Shown piece by piece: positions 1-8,317 of a stretch of 14,091 nt of DNA. Under the pieces are notes generated by a model that had not been told where the DNA came from, made no database searches, and worked only from the letters and a program-made list of their open reading frames with translations. The position numbers and the translations under genes were made by a program. The DNA comes from Chitinophagaceae bacterium. Its GTDB lineage: Bacteria; Bacteroidota; Bacteroidia; Chitinophagales; Chitinophagaceae. Location of the stretch: the NCBI GenBank assembly GCA_013205585.1, contig JABMML010000112.1, positions 1 to 14,091 of the forward strand, in the 5' to 3' direction. Each line of letters opens with the position of its first letter. Positions within the stretch are counted from its first letter, which is position 1.

Positions 1-534
1 AACCATAGCTCTGAAGGTTTAAACCAAATGACTTATAACCGTTGTATTGGTACTCGTTATTGCGCGAACAACTGTCCTTTCAAAGTGCGTCGCTTTAACT
101 GGGCCGATTATTCTGGAGCAGATAGCTTCCCAGACAATCAAAGAGAAGTATTGAACGATGTAGTATTAGATATGAACGACGACTTAACAAGAATGGTATT
201 AAACCCAGATGTGACTGTGCGTTCTCGTGGTGTGATTGAAAAATGTTCTTTCTGCGTTCAACGTTTACAAGCAGCTAAATTAGATGCGAAAAAAGAATCT
301 CGTCCAATGGTAGACTCAGATTTGAGAGTGGCTTGTCAACAATCATGTCCTACCAATGCCATCAACTTTGGTAACTCAAACGATAAACATAGCGCTATTA
401 CTAAAGTACGCGTAGAGAATCCGAATCGTCAGTTTTATGTATTAGAGCAATTACACGTTTTACCGAATGTGACTTATTTAGCCAAAGTAAGAAACTCTGA
501 GGAAGAAGAACATGAAACAGAAGCGGCTCATTAA
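1..534 (+). CDS. actB: Alternative complex III iron-sulfur subunit ActB, C-terminal part (5' truncated by window)
   Basis: The reading frame is open from base 1, so the gene begins before the window and only its last 177 codons are seen. ActB is the peripheral subunit of alternative complex III (ACIII), a quinol-oxidising complex that replaces cytochrome bc1. In Bacteroidota it joins a molybdopterin-oxidoreductase-like domain without cofactor to a ferredoxin-like domain. The visible part is the end of the ferredoxin domain: CIGTRYCANNCP (Cys 15, 21, 25 of the visible fragment), CSFC (Cys 82, 85) and CQQSCP (Cys 112, 116), all typical [4Fe-4S] ligands of the DmsB/PsrB/NrfC type. The protein ends in a Glu-rich stretch with EHETEAAH. 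actC starts 37 bases downstream, which supports the identification. An ATG at 28 exists but lies just before the first cluster motif and is not a real start. An ordinary NrfC/PsrB subunit is unlikely given the actCDEF neighbours. Confidence 0.93.
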   Translation, partial: NHSSEGLNQMTYNRCIGTRYCANNCPFKVRRFNWADYSGADSFPDNQREVLNDVVLDMNDDLTRMVLNPDVTVRSRGVIEKCSFCVQRLQAAKLDAKKESRPMVDSDLRVACQQSCPTNAINFGNSNDKHSAITKVRVENPNRQFYVLEQLHVLPNVTYLAKVRNSEEEEHETEAAH

Positions 535-571
535 TAATAAGTACAGATTAAAAAATTAGAAATAGTAAAAG

Positions 572-2017
572 ATGCATATTAAATACGAATCACAGTTGCG
601 CGAACCATTGGTATATGGTGAGAAAAATTTTCACCAAGTTACTGAAGACATCTTGCGCCCTATTGAAGTGAAGCCATCTCGTTTATGGTACATTGGTTTT
701 TTCATTGCTGTTACTCTTTTATTATTTGGAGTATATAGTTTATATCGTGAGGTAACTTACGGTATTGGCCAGTGGAACTTAAATAAAACAATTGGATGGG
801 GTTGGGATATTACCAACTTCGTATGGTGGGTAGGTATTGGTCATGCGGGTACTTTAATTTCCGCTGTATTATTATTATTCCGTCAAGGTTGGAGAACTGG
901 GGTGAACCGTGCTGCGGAGGCGATGACTATTTTTGCCGTTATGTGTGCTGGTCAATTCCCTATCTTCCACATGGGTCGTGTTTGGTTAGCGTTTTTCATT
1001 TTGCCTTATCCTAACTCACGTGGTCCATTATGGGTGAACTTTAACTCACCTTTATTATGGGACGTATTTGCCATCTCTACTTATTTTACTGTTTCATTAT
1101 TATTCTGGTACTCTGGTTTATTACCCGATCTAGCCACTGTGCGTGATCGTGCCTTTACTAAACTAAGACAAAAATTATACGGTATTGCTGCATTTGGTTG
1201 GACAGGTTCTACTAAACATTGGCAACGTCACGAGAGTTTATCTTTAGTGTTGGCGGGTTTAAGTACTCCATTAGTATTATCGGTACACACTATTGTATCT
1301 TTTGACTTCGCTACTTCAGTAATTCCTGGTTGGCATACAACTATCTTCCCTCCTTACTTCGTAGCAGGTGCCATTTTCTCTGGCTTTGCGATGGTACAAT
1401 CTTTATTAATTGTGGTGCGTAAAGTATTCGGATTAACAGACTATATCACTATTGGTCACATCGACTTAATGAATAAAGTAATTGTACTTACAGGATCTAT
1501 TGTAGGTATTGCTTACTTAACAGAATTATTTATGGGTTGGTATTCTCAAAATAAATATGAAGGGTATACCTTCTGGTACAGCCGTGCTTATTTATTTAGC
1601 CCTTATGGTTGGAGTTATTGGGGTATGATGACATGTAACGTATTATCTCCTCAAATTTTCTGGTCTAGAAAAATGAGAAGAAATGTTTTCGTTACTTTTT
1701 TCATGAGCATCATTGTAAATATTGGTATGTGGTTTGAGCGTTTTGTAATTATTGTAACTTCTTTATACCGTGATTATTTACCTTCTAGCTGGTCTATTTA
1801 CTATAGCCCTTCTATTTGGGAAGTAGGTTTCTACTTAGGAACCTTTGGTTTATTCTTTACTTGCTTCTTCTTATTCGCTAAATATTTTCCTGTTATTGCG
1901 GTAGCAGAAATTAAATATGTATTGAAAAGAAGTGGAGAATCTTTCAAACCTGCATTTGAAAAATTGGAAGCAGAACCCTTGGATAAATTTGTTCACGATA
2001 ATGCACATGCACACTAA
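572..2017 (+). CDS. actC: Alternative complex III membrane subunit ActC (NrfD/PsrC family)
   Basis: Integral membrane subunit of ACIII of the NrfD/PsrC (polysulfide reductase-like) family, which carries the quinol-binding site and docks the ActB iron-sulfur domain. The 481-residue product has about ten hydrophobic segments, the first near residues 38-58, then around 80-105, 118-140, 157-180 and onwards to about 440. The segment WWVGIGHAGTLISAVLLL (from about residue 85) and the following AGQFPIFHMGR are typical of ActC. The length is normal for the family. The ATG at 572 follows an A-rich leader without a clear Shine-Dalgarno, as is usual in Bacteroidota. The C-terminus ends HDNAHAH. actD follows 25 bases downstream. 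ActC is paralogous to ActF; order and N-terminal sequence make this copy ActC. Confidence 0.95.
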   Translation: MHIKYESQLREPLVYGEKNFHQVTEDILRPIEVKPSRLWYIGFFIAVTLLLFGVYSLYREVTYGIGQWNLNKTIGWGWDITNFVWWVGIGHAGTLISAVLLLFRQGWRTGVNRAAEAMTIFAVMCAGQFPIFHMGRVWLAFFILPYPNSRGPLWVNFNSPLLWDVFAISTYFTVSLLFWYSGLLPDLATVRDRAFTKLRQKLYGIAAFGWTGSTKHWQRHESLSLVLAGLSTPLVLSVHTIVSFDFATSVIPGWHTTIFPPYFVAGAIFSGFAMVQSLLIVVRKVFGLTDYITIGHIDLMNKVIVLTGSIVGIAYLTELFMGWYSQNKYEGYTFWYSRAYLFSPYGWSYWGMMTCNVLSPQIFWSRKMRRNVFVTFFMSIIVNIGMWFERFVIIVTSLYRDYLPSSWSIYYSPSIWEVGFYLGTFGLFFTCFFLFAKYFPVIAVAEIKYVLKRSGESFKPAFEKLEAEPLDKFVHDNAHAH

Positions 2018-2042
2018 TTATAATATCGATTAAGAAAAAATT

Positions 2043-2630
2043 ATGGCACAAAAGAAATTTGTAGTTGGCTGTTTTGATGAAGAAAAAGTTTTATTCCCTG
2101 CGGTAAAGCAAGTGCGTACTGCTGGTTATAAAATTAAGGATGTATACACGCCCTTCGCCGTGCATGGTTTAGACCACGCATTGGGTATGCGCGAAACAAG
2201 CTTACACACTGCAGGATTTATTTATGGTATCACTGGTACAGCTACTGCTGTAAGTACCATTAGTTGGATTTTCACAAAAGACTGGCCTTTAAATATTGGT
2301 GGTAAACCCCATTTTGCTTTACCGGCCTGGGTACCAATTATATTTGAGCTAACTGTTTTGTTTGCAGCCGTGGGTATGGTGATGACTTTTTGCTGGTTAT
2401 GTCAATTAGCGCCTGGTGTTAAAAAACATCATTTTCATAAGCGTGCTACCGACGATTTATTTGTAATGGTCATTGAGTGCACCGATAAAACCAATACAGA
2501 TGATTTACTAGCCTTCTTAAAATCAAATGGCGCTATTGAAACCGATGTACAAGTGGCAGAAGAAGAATGGTGGTTTGGTACTTATGATAAGGACGATGAT
2601 TTATATAATACTAAACAAGTGGCCCTTTAA
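2043..2630 (+). CDS. actD: Alternative complex III subunit ActD (DUF3341)
   Basis: DUF3341 family protein, the ActD subunit of ACIII. In known ACIII structures ActD is a small membrane subunit beside ActC and ActF with no cofactor. The 195-residue product has a soluble N-terminal part with the family-typical start (KKFVVGCFDEEKVLFPAV), two transmembrane segments (about residues 57-80 and 95-122), and a soluble C-terminal domain ending in an EEEWWFGTYD stretch. The length is normal. The gene lies 25 bases after actC and 23 before actE, so it is certainly part of the same transcription unit. I see no metal-binding motif. Confidence 0.93.
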   Translation: MAQKKFVVGCFDEEKVLFPAVKQVRTAGYKIKDVYTPFAVHGLDHALGMRETSLHTAGFIYGITGTATAVSTISWIFTKDWPLNIGGKPHFALPAWVPIIFELTVLFAAVGMVMTFCWLCQLAPGVKKHHFHKRATDDLFVMVIECTDKTNTDDLLAFLKSNGAIETDVQVAEEEWWFGTYDKDDDLYNTKQVAL

Positions 2631-2653
2631 GCAATTATAATCTAACGAATAAG

Positions 2654-3253
2654 ATGAATAAAAATAATATTAATAAGAATCTGCTTTTAACCATTGCTAT
2701 AGCAACTATTGCCTTGCTTAGTTGTAATGAAGTGAAGCGTACACCTGGTACTGTCTATGTGCCCGATATGGCCTATAGCCGTGCATATGAATCCTACGCC
2801 GATCATAGTAACTTAAAAGAAAAAGGTATTCATTATGATAACTTTCCTGTAGCAGGTACTATTGCCCGTGGCAAGGAAATGCCTTTCCCTTATGCAATAG
2901 ATAAACCAGGCGATACAACGAATTACAATGCTTCTAAATTAGTTCCGAATCCAATTGATTCTTTAGTGGGAAGAGATATTGCAGAAGCAGAGCGTTTGTA
3001 TTTAGTGAATTGTGGAATTTGTCATGGCACTAAATTAGATGGCAATGGTCCTTTATATAAAGATGGCAATGGTCCTTATGCTGCAAAACCTGCTACATTA
3101 GTAGGCGATGCTAAATATGAGAACATGCCAGCAGGTCAAATGTTTTATTCTATTGCGTACGGAAAAAACTTGATGGGTTCATACGCATCTCAATTGAATA
3201 AGCGCCAACGCTGGATGATTATAAAATACATTAAGAATAAACAAAAGAAGTAA
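2654..3253 (+). CDS. actE: Alternative complex III monoheme cytochrome c lipoprotein ActE
   Basis: Monoheme cytochrome c subunit of ACIII, expected on the periplasmic side, passing electrons from the multiheme ActA to the oxidase. The N-terminus is a lipoprotein signal: a short charged region, hydrophobic core TIAIATIALL, and lipobox LLSC with Cys 24 as the lipidated residue. A single heme c motif, CGICH, lies at residues 120-124 (bases 3011-3025). The likely distal axial ligand is Met 174 in NLMGSYA. The 199-residue length is usual for Bacteroidota ActE. The stop codon is separated from the actF start by one base, which suggests translational coupling. In this cluster the oxidase subunit II lacks its own cytochrome c domain, so ActE is the natural partner of CuA. 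Confidence 0.94.
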   Translation: MNKNNINKNLLLTIAIATIALLSCNEVKRTPGTVYVPDMAYSRAYESYADHSNLKEKGIHYDNFPVAGTIARGKEMPFPYAIDKPGDTTNYNASKLVPNPIDSLVGRDIAEAERLYLVNCGICHGTKLDGNGPLYKDGNGPYAAKPATLVGDAKYENMPAGQMFYSIAYGKNLMGSYASQLNKRQRWMIIKYIKNKQKK

Positions 3254-3254
3254 G

Positions 3255-4484
3255 ATGGCATCTATTAAAGAGCAATTCGAAATTCCTGGTAGACTTAAAA
3301 CATGGTCTTATGCGTTAATAGGCATAGGCGCCGCTGCTTTATTGTATGGTATGTTTACCAAAGGATTTAGTTCGGACGAACATGAGCAAGTACATTTTTG
3401 GGGAACCTTAATGTACAATACTATTTTCTGGACTTTAGTAACCAATGCTGCTATGTTCTTTATTTGTTTTAACACCATGGCACAAGCTGCTTGGATACAA
3501 TCTTTTAGAAGAATTGCAGAAGCCATTTCAACCTTAGTGCCCATTTTTGGTGGTATCACATTATTAGTATTATTCTATGTTATATTAAGTCATAATCATC
3601 ATATCTATCATTGGTTAGATGCGGAAGCAGTGGCCAAGGATCCTATCTTAAAAGGTAAAGTGGGTTTCTTGAATCCTACTTTCTTTATTATTTGGACTTC
3701 ACTTACTATTATATTATGGAGTTATTTTGGATATAGAATGCGTCAAATTAGTTTAGAAGCAGATATCGCTCCAATGGATCGCGAAGCAGCACATAAATTT
3801 AATATTAGAAGTATGACCCGCTCTGGATTTTTCTTAGTGTGGTTTGCTTTAACAGTAGCTTCTACGGTTCCTTGGTTATGGTTAATGAGCCTTGACGCAC
3901 ATTGGTATTCTACCATGTATAGCTGGTATACTTTTGCAAGTTCATTTGTAGCAGGTATGGCCTTAATTGCTTTATGGTTAGTGTACATGAAAAACAAAGG
4001 CTATATGGAACTATCGAATAGCGAGCACTTACACGATGTAGGTAAGTATATGTTTGCCTTCTCTATATTCTGGACTTATTTATGGTTCTCACAATACATG
4101 CTTATTTGGTATGCGAATATTCCTGAAGAAACCGTTTACTTCAAGCACCGTGTGCAAGGAGCCTACAAACCTATTTTCTTTTTGAACTTATTTATTAATT
4201 TCCTTTGCCCATTAATTATATTAATGAAGCGTTCTGCTAAACGTAATTTTACTTTAGTAGCCTTCATGGCCGTGCTTATTTTATTTGGACACTGGATTGA
4301 CTTTTATCAAATGGTAATGGGGTCTTTAATGAAAGAACACGTTTCATTGGGTTGGCTGGATTTTGGTATTTTATCTTTTTTCGTTGGTGTGATGATATTA
4401 ATGGCAGCGCGTTCTTTAGCAAGCAAGCCACTGATACCTAAATACCATCCTTTCCTTAAAGAAAGTATTATTCATCAAGTATAA
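3255..4484 (+). CDS. actF: Alternative complex III membrane subunit ActF (NrfD-like paralog of ActC)
   Basis: Second large membrane subunit of ACIII, a divergent paralog of ActC. The 409-residue product has about ten hydrophobic segments, beginning near residues 17-35 and ending near 375-390. Typical family stretches are FWTLVTNAAMFFICFN near residue 58 and the Trp-rich FSIFWTYLWFSQYMLIWY around residue 275. The start ATG at 3255 comes one base after the actE stop, so translation is probably coupled. coxB begins 24 bases after the stop without any terminator between them, linking the quinol-oxidising complex and the terminal oxidase in one operon. That agrees with the physical ACIII-aa3 association known from Flavobacterium. 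Confidence 0.94.
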   Translation: MASIKEQFEIPGRLKTWSYALIGIGAAALLYGMFTKGFSSDEHEQVHFWGTLMYNTIFWTLVTNAAMFFICFNTMAQAAWIQSFRRIAEAISTLVPIFGGITLLVLFYVILSHNHHIYHWLDAEAVAKDPILKGKVGFLNPTFFIIWTSLTIILWSYFGYRMRQISLEADIAPMDREAAHKFNIRSMTRSGFFLVWFALTVASTVPWLWLMSLDAHWYSTMYSWYTFASSFVAGMALIALWLVYMKNKGYMELSNSEHLHDVGKYMFAFSIFWTYLWFSQYMLIWYANIPEETVYFKHRVQGAYKPIFFLNLFINFLCPLIILMKRSAKRNFTLVAFMAVLILFGHWIDFYQMVMGSLMKEHVSLGWLDFGILSFFVGVMILMAARSLASKPLIPKYHPFLKESIIHQV

Positions 4485-4508
4485 TTATTGATCTAGAAAA
4501 AACAAATT

Positions 4509-5558
4509 ATGAGTTTAATTTTATCTGTTACAATCATCGTGTTCATATATGTGGTAATTTTTCAAATTGCCAAAGCAAGTGAATACGTATCTGTTTTAAA
4601 AGGCGAAGAAGCCAGCCGTCAACAAAATAATAAAATCAACGGATTTTTGATGGTTACTTTTTTGGTCCTAGGCTTTGTAGGTATTTATGTTTGCAATAAA
4701 GTCTATTATGGTAAAACACAATTAGCACAAGGTGCAGCAAGTATTCAAGGAGAGAAAGTAGATGAAATGCTTTTTATAACCTTAATTGTTACTGGCATCG
4801 TGTTTGTGATTACCCAAATATTATTATTTTGGTTTGCGTATAAATACCAAGAAGATAAAAATCGTAAAGCATTCTTCTTTACACATAGCACTAAATTAGA
4901 ATTACTTTGGACAGCCATTCCTGCCATTGCATTAACAGTATTGGTCGTATTTGGTTTACGCAACTGGTTTTTCTTCACATCGGAAGCGCCTAAAAATGCA
5001 TTGGTCGTAGAAGTGACTGGAAAACAATTTGGATGGATATTCCGTTATCCAGGAAAAGACGCTGTGTTTGGAAAAAAATATTACAAGAACATTGACCCTG
5101 CTACGAACTCTGTGGGTATTGTATGGGACGATACTTATTCTAAGGATGATATTTTAACAGAGCAAACAATGTATGTGGTGAAAGGCAAACCTATTAAATT
5201 AATACTTGGTTCAAGAGATGTAATTCATGATGTAGGTTTAACGCATTTCCGTTTAAAGATGGACGCTGTGCCTGGTATTCCTACCACCATGTGGTTTACG
5301 CCTATTTATACTACCAAAGAAATGCGTGAGAAAACAGGTAACCCCAATTTCAGTTATGAAATTTCTTGCGACCAAATATGTGGTAATGGACACTATTCTA
5401 TGAAAGGAATTATAGAAGTGGTAGATCAAGAAGAGTATGATATGTGGATGGCAAAACAAAAGCCACAATACTTCACTGCATTTCCTGAAAAGGATCCCAC
5501 TGCAGTGCCGGTAGCAGCAGCAGATACAACTGCTAAAGTAACCACAGCAAAAATGTAA
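4509..5558 (+). CDS. coxB: Cytochrome c oxidase subunit II with CuA site
   Basis: Subunit II of the aa3-type heme-copper oxidase, which takes electrons from cytochrome c through the binuclear CuA centre. CuA ligands are visible: His 240 in DVIHDVGLTHFRLKMD, then Cys 287, Cys 291, His 295 and Met 298 in CDQICGNGHYSM (bases 5367-5404), with Glu replaced by Gln 289 in the backbone-ligand position, as in many homologs. The two usual transmembrane helices are about residues 87-108 and 130-150. Two more hydrophobic segments precede them (about 2-20 and 45-64), giving a longer N-terminus than classical subunit II. No CXXCH follows the CuA domain, so there is no fused cytochrome c. The last 20 residues are an Ala/Thr-rich tail. 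The gene follows actF by 24 bases. Confidence 0.95.
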   Translation: MSLILSVTIIVFIYVVIFQIAKASEYVSVLKGEEASRQQNNKINGFLMVTFLVLGFVGIYVCNKVYYGKTQLAQGAASIQGEKVDEMLFITLIVTGIVFVITQILLFWFAYKYQEDKNRKAFFFTHSTKLELLWTAIPAIALTVLVVFGLRNWFFFTSEAPKNALVVEVTGKQFGWIFRYPGKDAVFGKKYYKNIDPATNSVGIVWDDTYSKDDILTEQTMYVVKGKPIKLILGSRDVIHDVGLTHFRLKMDAVPGIPTTMWFTPIYTTKEMREKTGNPNFSYEISCDQICGNGHYSMKGIIEVVDQEEYDMWMAKQKPQYFTAFPEKDPTAVPVAAADTTAKVTTAKM

Positions 5559-5565
5559 AATAAAC

Positions 5566-5587
5566 TTTAAGTAGGTATCTACTTAAA
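5566..5587 (+). promoter_or_regulatory. Perfect inverted repeat between coxB and coxA (possible mRNA stem-loop)
   Basis: Arms TTTAAGTAG (5566-5574) and CTACTTAAA (5579-5587) are exact reverse complements around a four-base loop. They begin 8 bases after the coxB stop and end 37 bases before the coxA start. An A-rich stretch follows, not a U-tract, so it does not look like a factor-independent terminator on this strand. In RNA it would form a nine-pair hairpin that could mark a processing site or stabilise an mRNA end; in DNA it could be an operator. I see no TAnnTTTG promoter box between it and coxA. Confidence 0.5.
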
Positions 5588-5624
5588 TAAAAATAGAAAA
5601 ATTAAAAATATTTAAATAAAAGGT

Positions 5625-7439
5625 ATGAGTCACGAAGCAGCATTACATAATCATGAAGGTCATGAAAGTCACGGACATGATGATCATGGTCATCACGAAC
5701 ACCATGATACATTTTTAACTAAATATGTATTTAGTCAAGACCATAAAATGATCGCGAAGCAGTTCTTGATCACGGGTATGGTTTGGGCAGTACTAGGGGG
5801 TTTAATGAGCGTATTATTCCGTTTGCAATTAGGGTATCCTGATTCTAGCTTTCCTTGGTTAGAGTCTCTTTTAGGTAAGTGGGCAAAGGGTGGTCAAATT
5901 ACACCAGCAGCTTATTATGCTTTAGTCACTACTCACGGAACTGTATTAGTGTTCTTTGTATTAACTGCAGGCTTGTCTGGTACCTTTGCTAACTTTTTAA
6001 TTCCATTACAAATTGGTGCACGCGATATGGCGTCTCCATTTATGAATATGTTAAGCTATTGGTTCTTCTTTACCGCTAGTATGATTATGTTATCTTCTTT
6101 ATTTGTAGAAACAGGACCTTTCAGTGGTGGTTGGACAGCTTATCCTCCATTGTCTGCCTTACACGATGCCTCTCCTGGTTCTAAAACAGGTATGGACTTA
6201 TGGCTTATTTCAATGGCCTTATTCGTAGTCTCTTCTTTATTAGGAGGCTTGAACTATATCGCTACTATCTTGAACATGCGTACTAAAGGAATGACTATGA
6301 CGCGCTTACCTTTAACTATTTGGGCATTGTTCTTTACAGCAGTATTAGGGGTATTATCTTTCCCAGTATTATTGTCTGGTTTAATCTTATTAATTTTTGA
6401 TAGAAACTTCGGTACTAGTTTTTATCTATCTGATATTTTTGTGAATGGAGTAGGTGCTTTATCTAACGAAGGTGGATCTGCTATTTTATATCAACACTTA
6501 TTCTGGTTCTTAGGTCACCCTGAGGTATATATTATATTATTACCAGCCTTGGGTATGGTATCTGAGATTATATCGGTGAATTCTCGTAAACCTATTTTTG
6601 GTTATATGGCCATGTTGGGCTCTTTGTTTTCCATTGCCATTTTAGCCTTCTTAGTGTGGGCGCATCATATGTTCGTTACAGGATTAAACCCATTCTTAGG
6701 ATCGGTATTCGTTCTATTAACTTTATTAATTGCAATACCTTCTGGTATTAAAGTATTTAACTGGTTAACTACTTTATGGAGAGGTAATATTCGTTTCACG
6801 CCAGGTATGTTATTCGCTATCGGATTTGTAAGTTTATTTATTTCTGGTGGTTTAACAGGTATTTGGTTGGGTAACGCTGCTTTGGATATTTATTTACACG
6901 ATAGTTATTTCGTAGTAGCACATTTCCATATTGTAATGGGTGTGGCCTCTATGTTTGGAATGTTTGCGGGTGTATACCACTGGTACCCTAAAATGTATGG
7001 CCGCTATTTAAATAATTCATTAGGTTACTTACACTTCTGGATTACATTTGCTGGCGCTTATTTAATTTTCTGGCCTATGCATTACCAAGGTTTAGCGGGT
7101 ATGCCTCGTCGTTATTTCGATTTTAGCATTTGGGAAAGTTTCAAACAATTTGCTGATTTAAATCGTTTTATTAGTACAGTAGCAATGATTGTTTTTGCAA
7201 CACAAATTTTATTCTTAATTAATTTCTTCTATTCTATATTTAAAGGACGTAAAGTAACGGTCTTGAATCCTTGGGAAGCAAATACTTTAGAGTGGACAAC
7301 GCCTATTCGTCCTGGACATGGTAACTGGCCTGGTGAAATACCAGAAGTGCACCGTTGGCCTTATGATTACAGTAAAGATGGACATGACTTTATTCCACAA
7401 AACACACCGGTGGGTGAAGATGAAAGTAGCACACACTAA
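5625..7439 (+). CDS. coxA: Cytochrome c oxidase subunit I (aa3-type, A-family heme-copper oxidase)
   Basis: Catalytic subunit that reduces oxygen to water and pumps protons. Visible catalytic residues: low-spin heme ligands His 104 (TTHGTV) and His 435; high-spin heme ligand His 433 (VAHFHIVMG); CuB ligands His 298, His 347 and His 348; and the cross-linked Tyr 302 in GHPEVY. Glu 300 of the same motif, Asp 134 in ARDMASP and the Asn residues of the D pathway (including FMN after it) are present, and Lys 376 in PSGIKVF marks the K pathway, so this is an A1-type pump. The Thr usually three residues before that Lys is Ser here. The 604 residues include a His-rich N-terminal extension (11 His in the first 27) and a hydrophilic C-terminus. 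The start is preceded by AAAAGGT, one of the few purine-rich leaders here. Confidence 0.97.
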   Translation: MSHEAALHNHEGHESHGHDDHGHHEHHDTFLTKYVFSQDHKMIAKQFLITGMVWAVLGGLMSVLFRLQLGYPDSSFPWLESLLGKWAKGGQITPAAYYALVTTHGTVLVFFVLTAGLSGTFANFLIPLQIGARDMASPFMNMLSYWFFFTASMIMLSSLFVETGPFSGGWTAYPPLSALHDASPGSKTGMDLWLISMALFVVSSLLGGLNYIATILNMRTKGMTMTRLPLTIWALFFTAVLGVLSFPVLLSGLILLIFDRNFGTSFYLSDIFVNGVGALSNEGGSAILYQHLFWFLGHPEVYIILLPALGMVSEIISVNSRKPIFGYMAMLGSLFSIAILAFLVWAHHMFVTGLNPFLGSVFVLLTLLIAIPSGIKVFNWLTTLWRGNIRFTPGMLFAIGFVSLFISGGLTGIWLGNAALDIYLHDSYFVVAHFHIVMGVASMFGMFAGVYHWYPKMYGRYLNNSLGYLHFWITFAGAYLIFWPMHYQGLAGMPRRYFDFSIWESFKQFADLNRFISTVAMIVFATQILFLINFFYSIFKGRKVTVLNPWEANTLEWTTPIRPGHGNWPGEIPEVHRWPYDYSKDGHDFIPQNTPVGEDESSTH

Positions 7440-7446
7440 TTAAAAA

Positions 7447-8307
7447 TTGAAACAAACAATTACTAATTACGCGCAGTTAATGAAATTCACCCTAAGTTTT
7501 ACAGTGGTGTTTACTTGTGTAATTTGTTATATGTTGGCACCAAAGGTCATGACCTATGATTGGTCTATGATTTTACTTTTAACCTTTGCGGGTTTATGTA
7601 TTACAGGAAGTGCAAACGCCATTAACCAAGCCGTTGAAAAAGATACCGATGCCTTAATGAAACGCACGGCGAATAGGCCTGTAGCTTCGGGTAGAATGTC
7701 GCAACAAACAGCGTATACTTTTGCAACTATAACCGGCATTTTAGGAATAGCTATTATGTGGAAGTATTTTAATTTTTCTTCAGCACTACTTTCTGCTTTT
7801 AGTTTATTCTTGTATGCTTTTATTTATACGCCACTCAAAAAAATAAATTCTATAGCCGTTTTAGTGGGCGCTTTTCCTGGGGCCCTTCCTTGTTTAATTG
7901 GATATGTAGCTGGCAACGACGGCTTTGCTTATGCAGGCCTTGCATTATTTTTGATTCAATTCTTATGGCAGTTCCCACATTTTTGGGCCATTGCCTGGGT
8001 GTCTCATTCCGATTATTCTAGAGTAGGTTTTAAATTATTGCCTGCTAAAGAAGGGCCAACTCGTTTTACTGCCTTGCAATCCATTATGTATGCAGTGCTT
8101 ATGATACCTGTTGGTTTTATACCCTATTATTTAAACTTAACAGGACAAATAAGCATGTGGGTTTTATTAGTTGCTAATATTTTTATGGTCGTACAATGTG
8201 TAAGACTGTATCAGAATATGGGCGTACCTGCTGCAAGAAGAGTTATGTTTAGTAGTTATATTTATTTACCCATTGTTTATTTAGCCTTACTCGCAGATAA
8301 ATTATAA
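7447..8307 (+). CDS. ctaB: Heme O synthase (protoheme IX farnesyltransferase), probable TTG start
   Basis: UbiA-family prenyltransferase that adds a farnesyl group to heme B to make heme O, the precursor of heme A for the oxidase encoded beside it. The first Asp-rich motif is NQAVEKDTDALMKRTANRP (from residue 60) and the second conserved stretch is HSDYSRVGFKLLP (Asp 189). About eight or nine hydrophobic segments cover the 286 residues. The frame is closed by a stop at 7441-7443, so the first usable start is TTG at 7447. The next in-frame ATG (7480) would remove residues ITNYAQL that precede the first helix and that I expect to be conserved. TTG is therefore preferred, at moderate certainty. 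It lies 7 bases after the coxA stop. Heme A synthase, the next enzyme in the pathway, is not in this window. Confidence 0.92.
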   Translation: MKQTITNYAQLMKFTLSFTVVFTCVICYMLAPKVMTYDWSMILLLTFAGLCITGSANAINQAVEKDTDALMKRTANRPVASGRMSQQTAYTFATITGILGIAIMWKYFNFSSALLSAFSLFLYAFIYTPLKKINSIAVLVGAFPGALPCLIGYVAGNDGFAYAGLALFLIQFLWQFPHFWAIAWVSHSDYSRVGFKLLPAKEGPTRFTALQSIMYAVLMIPVGFIPYYLNLTGQISMWVLLVANIFMVVQCVRLYQNMGVPAARRVMFSSYIYLPIVYLALLADKL

Positions 8308-8317
8308 AAATTATTTT

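Noticed and set aside
796..1014. Open frame of 72 codons inside actC on the same strand
   Set aside because: It lies wholly within a well-supported membrane protein gene in another frame and its translation resembles no protein family.
3308..3997. Two minus-strand open frames opposite actF
   Set aside because: They are antisense shadows of a conserved gene, with no start context and no recognisable domain.
5367..5558. Possible fused cytochrome c domain on CoxB (caa3-type)
   Set aside because: No CXXCH motif follows the CuA domain before the stop codon; the only heme c motif I found among the encoded proteins is in ActE.
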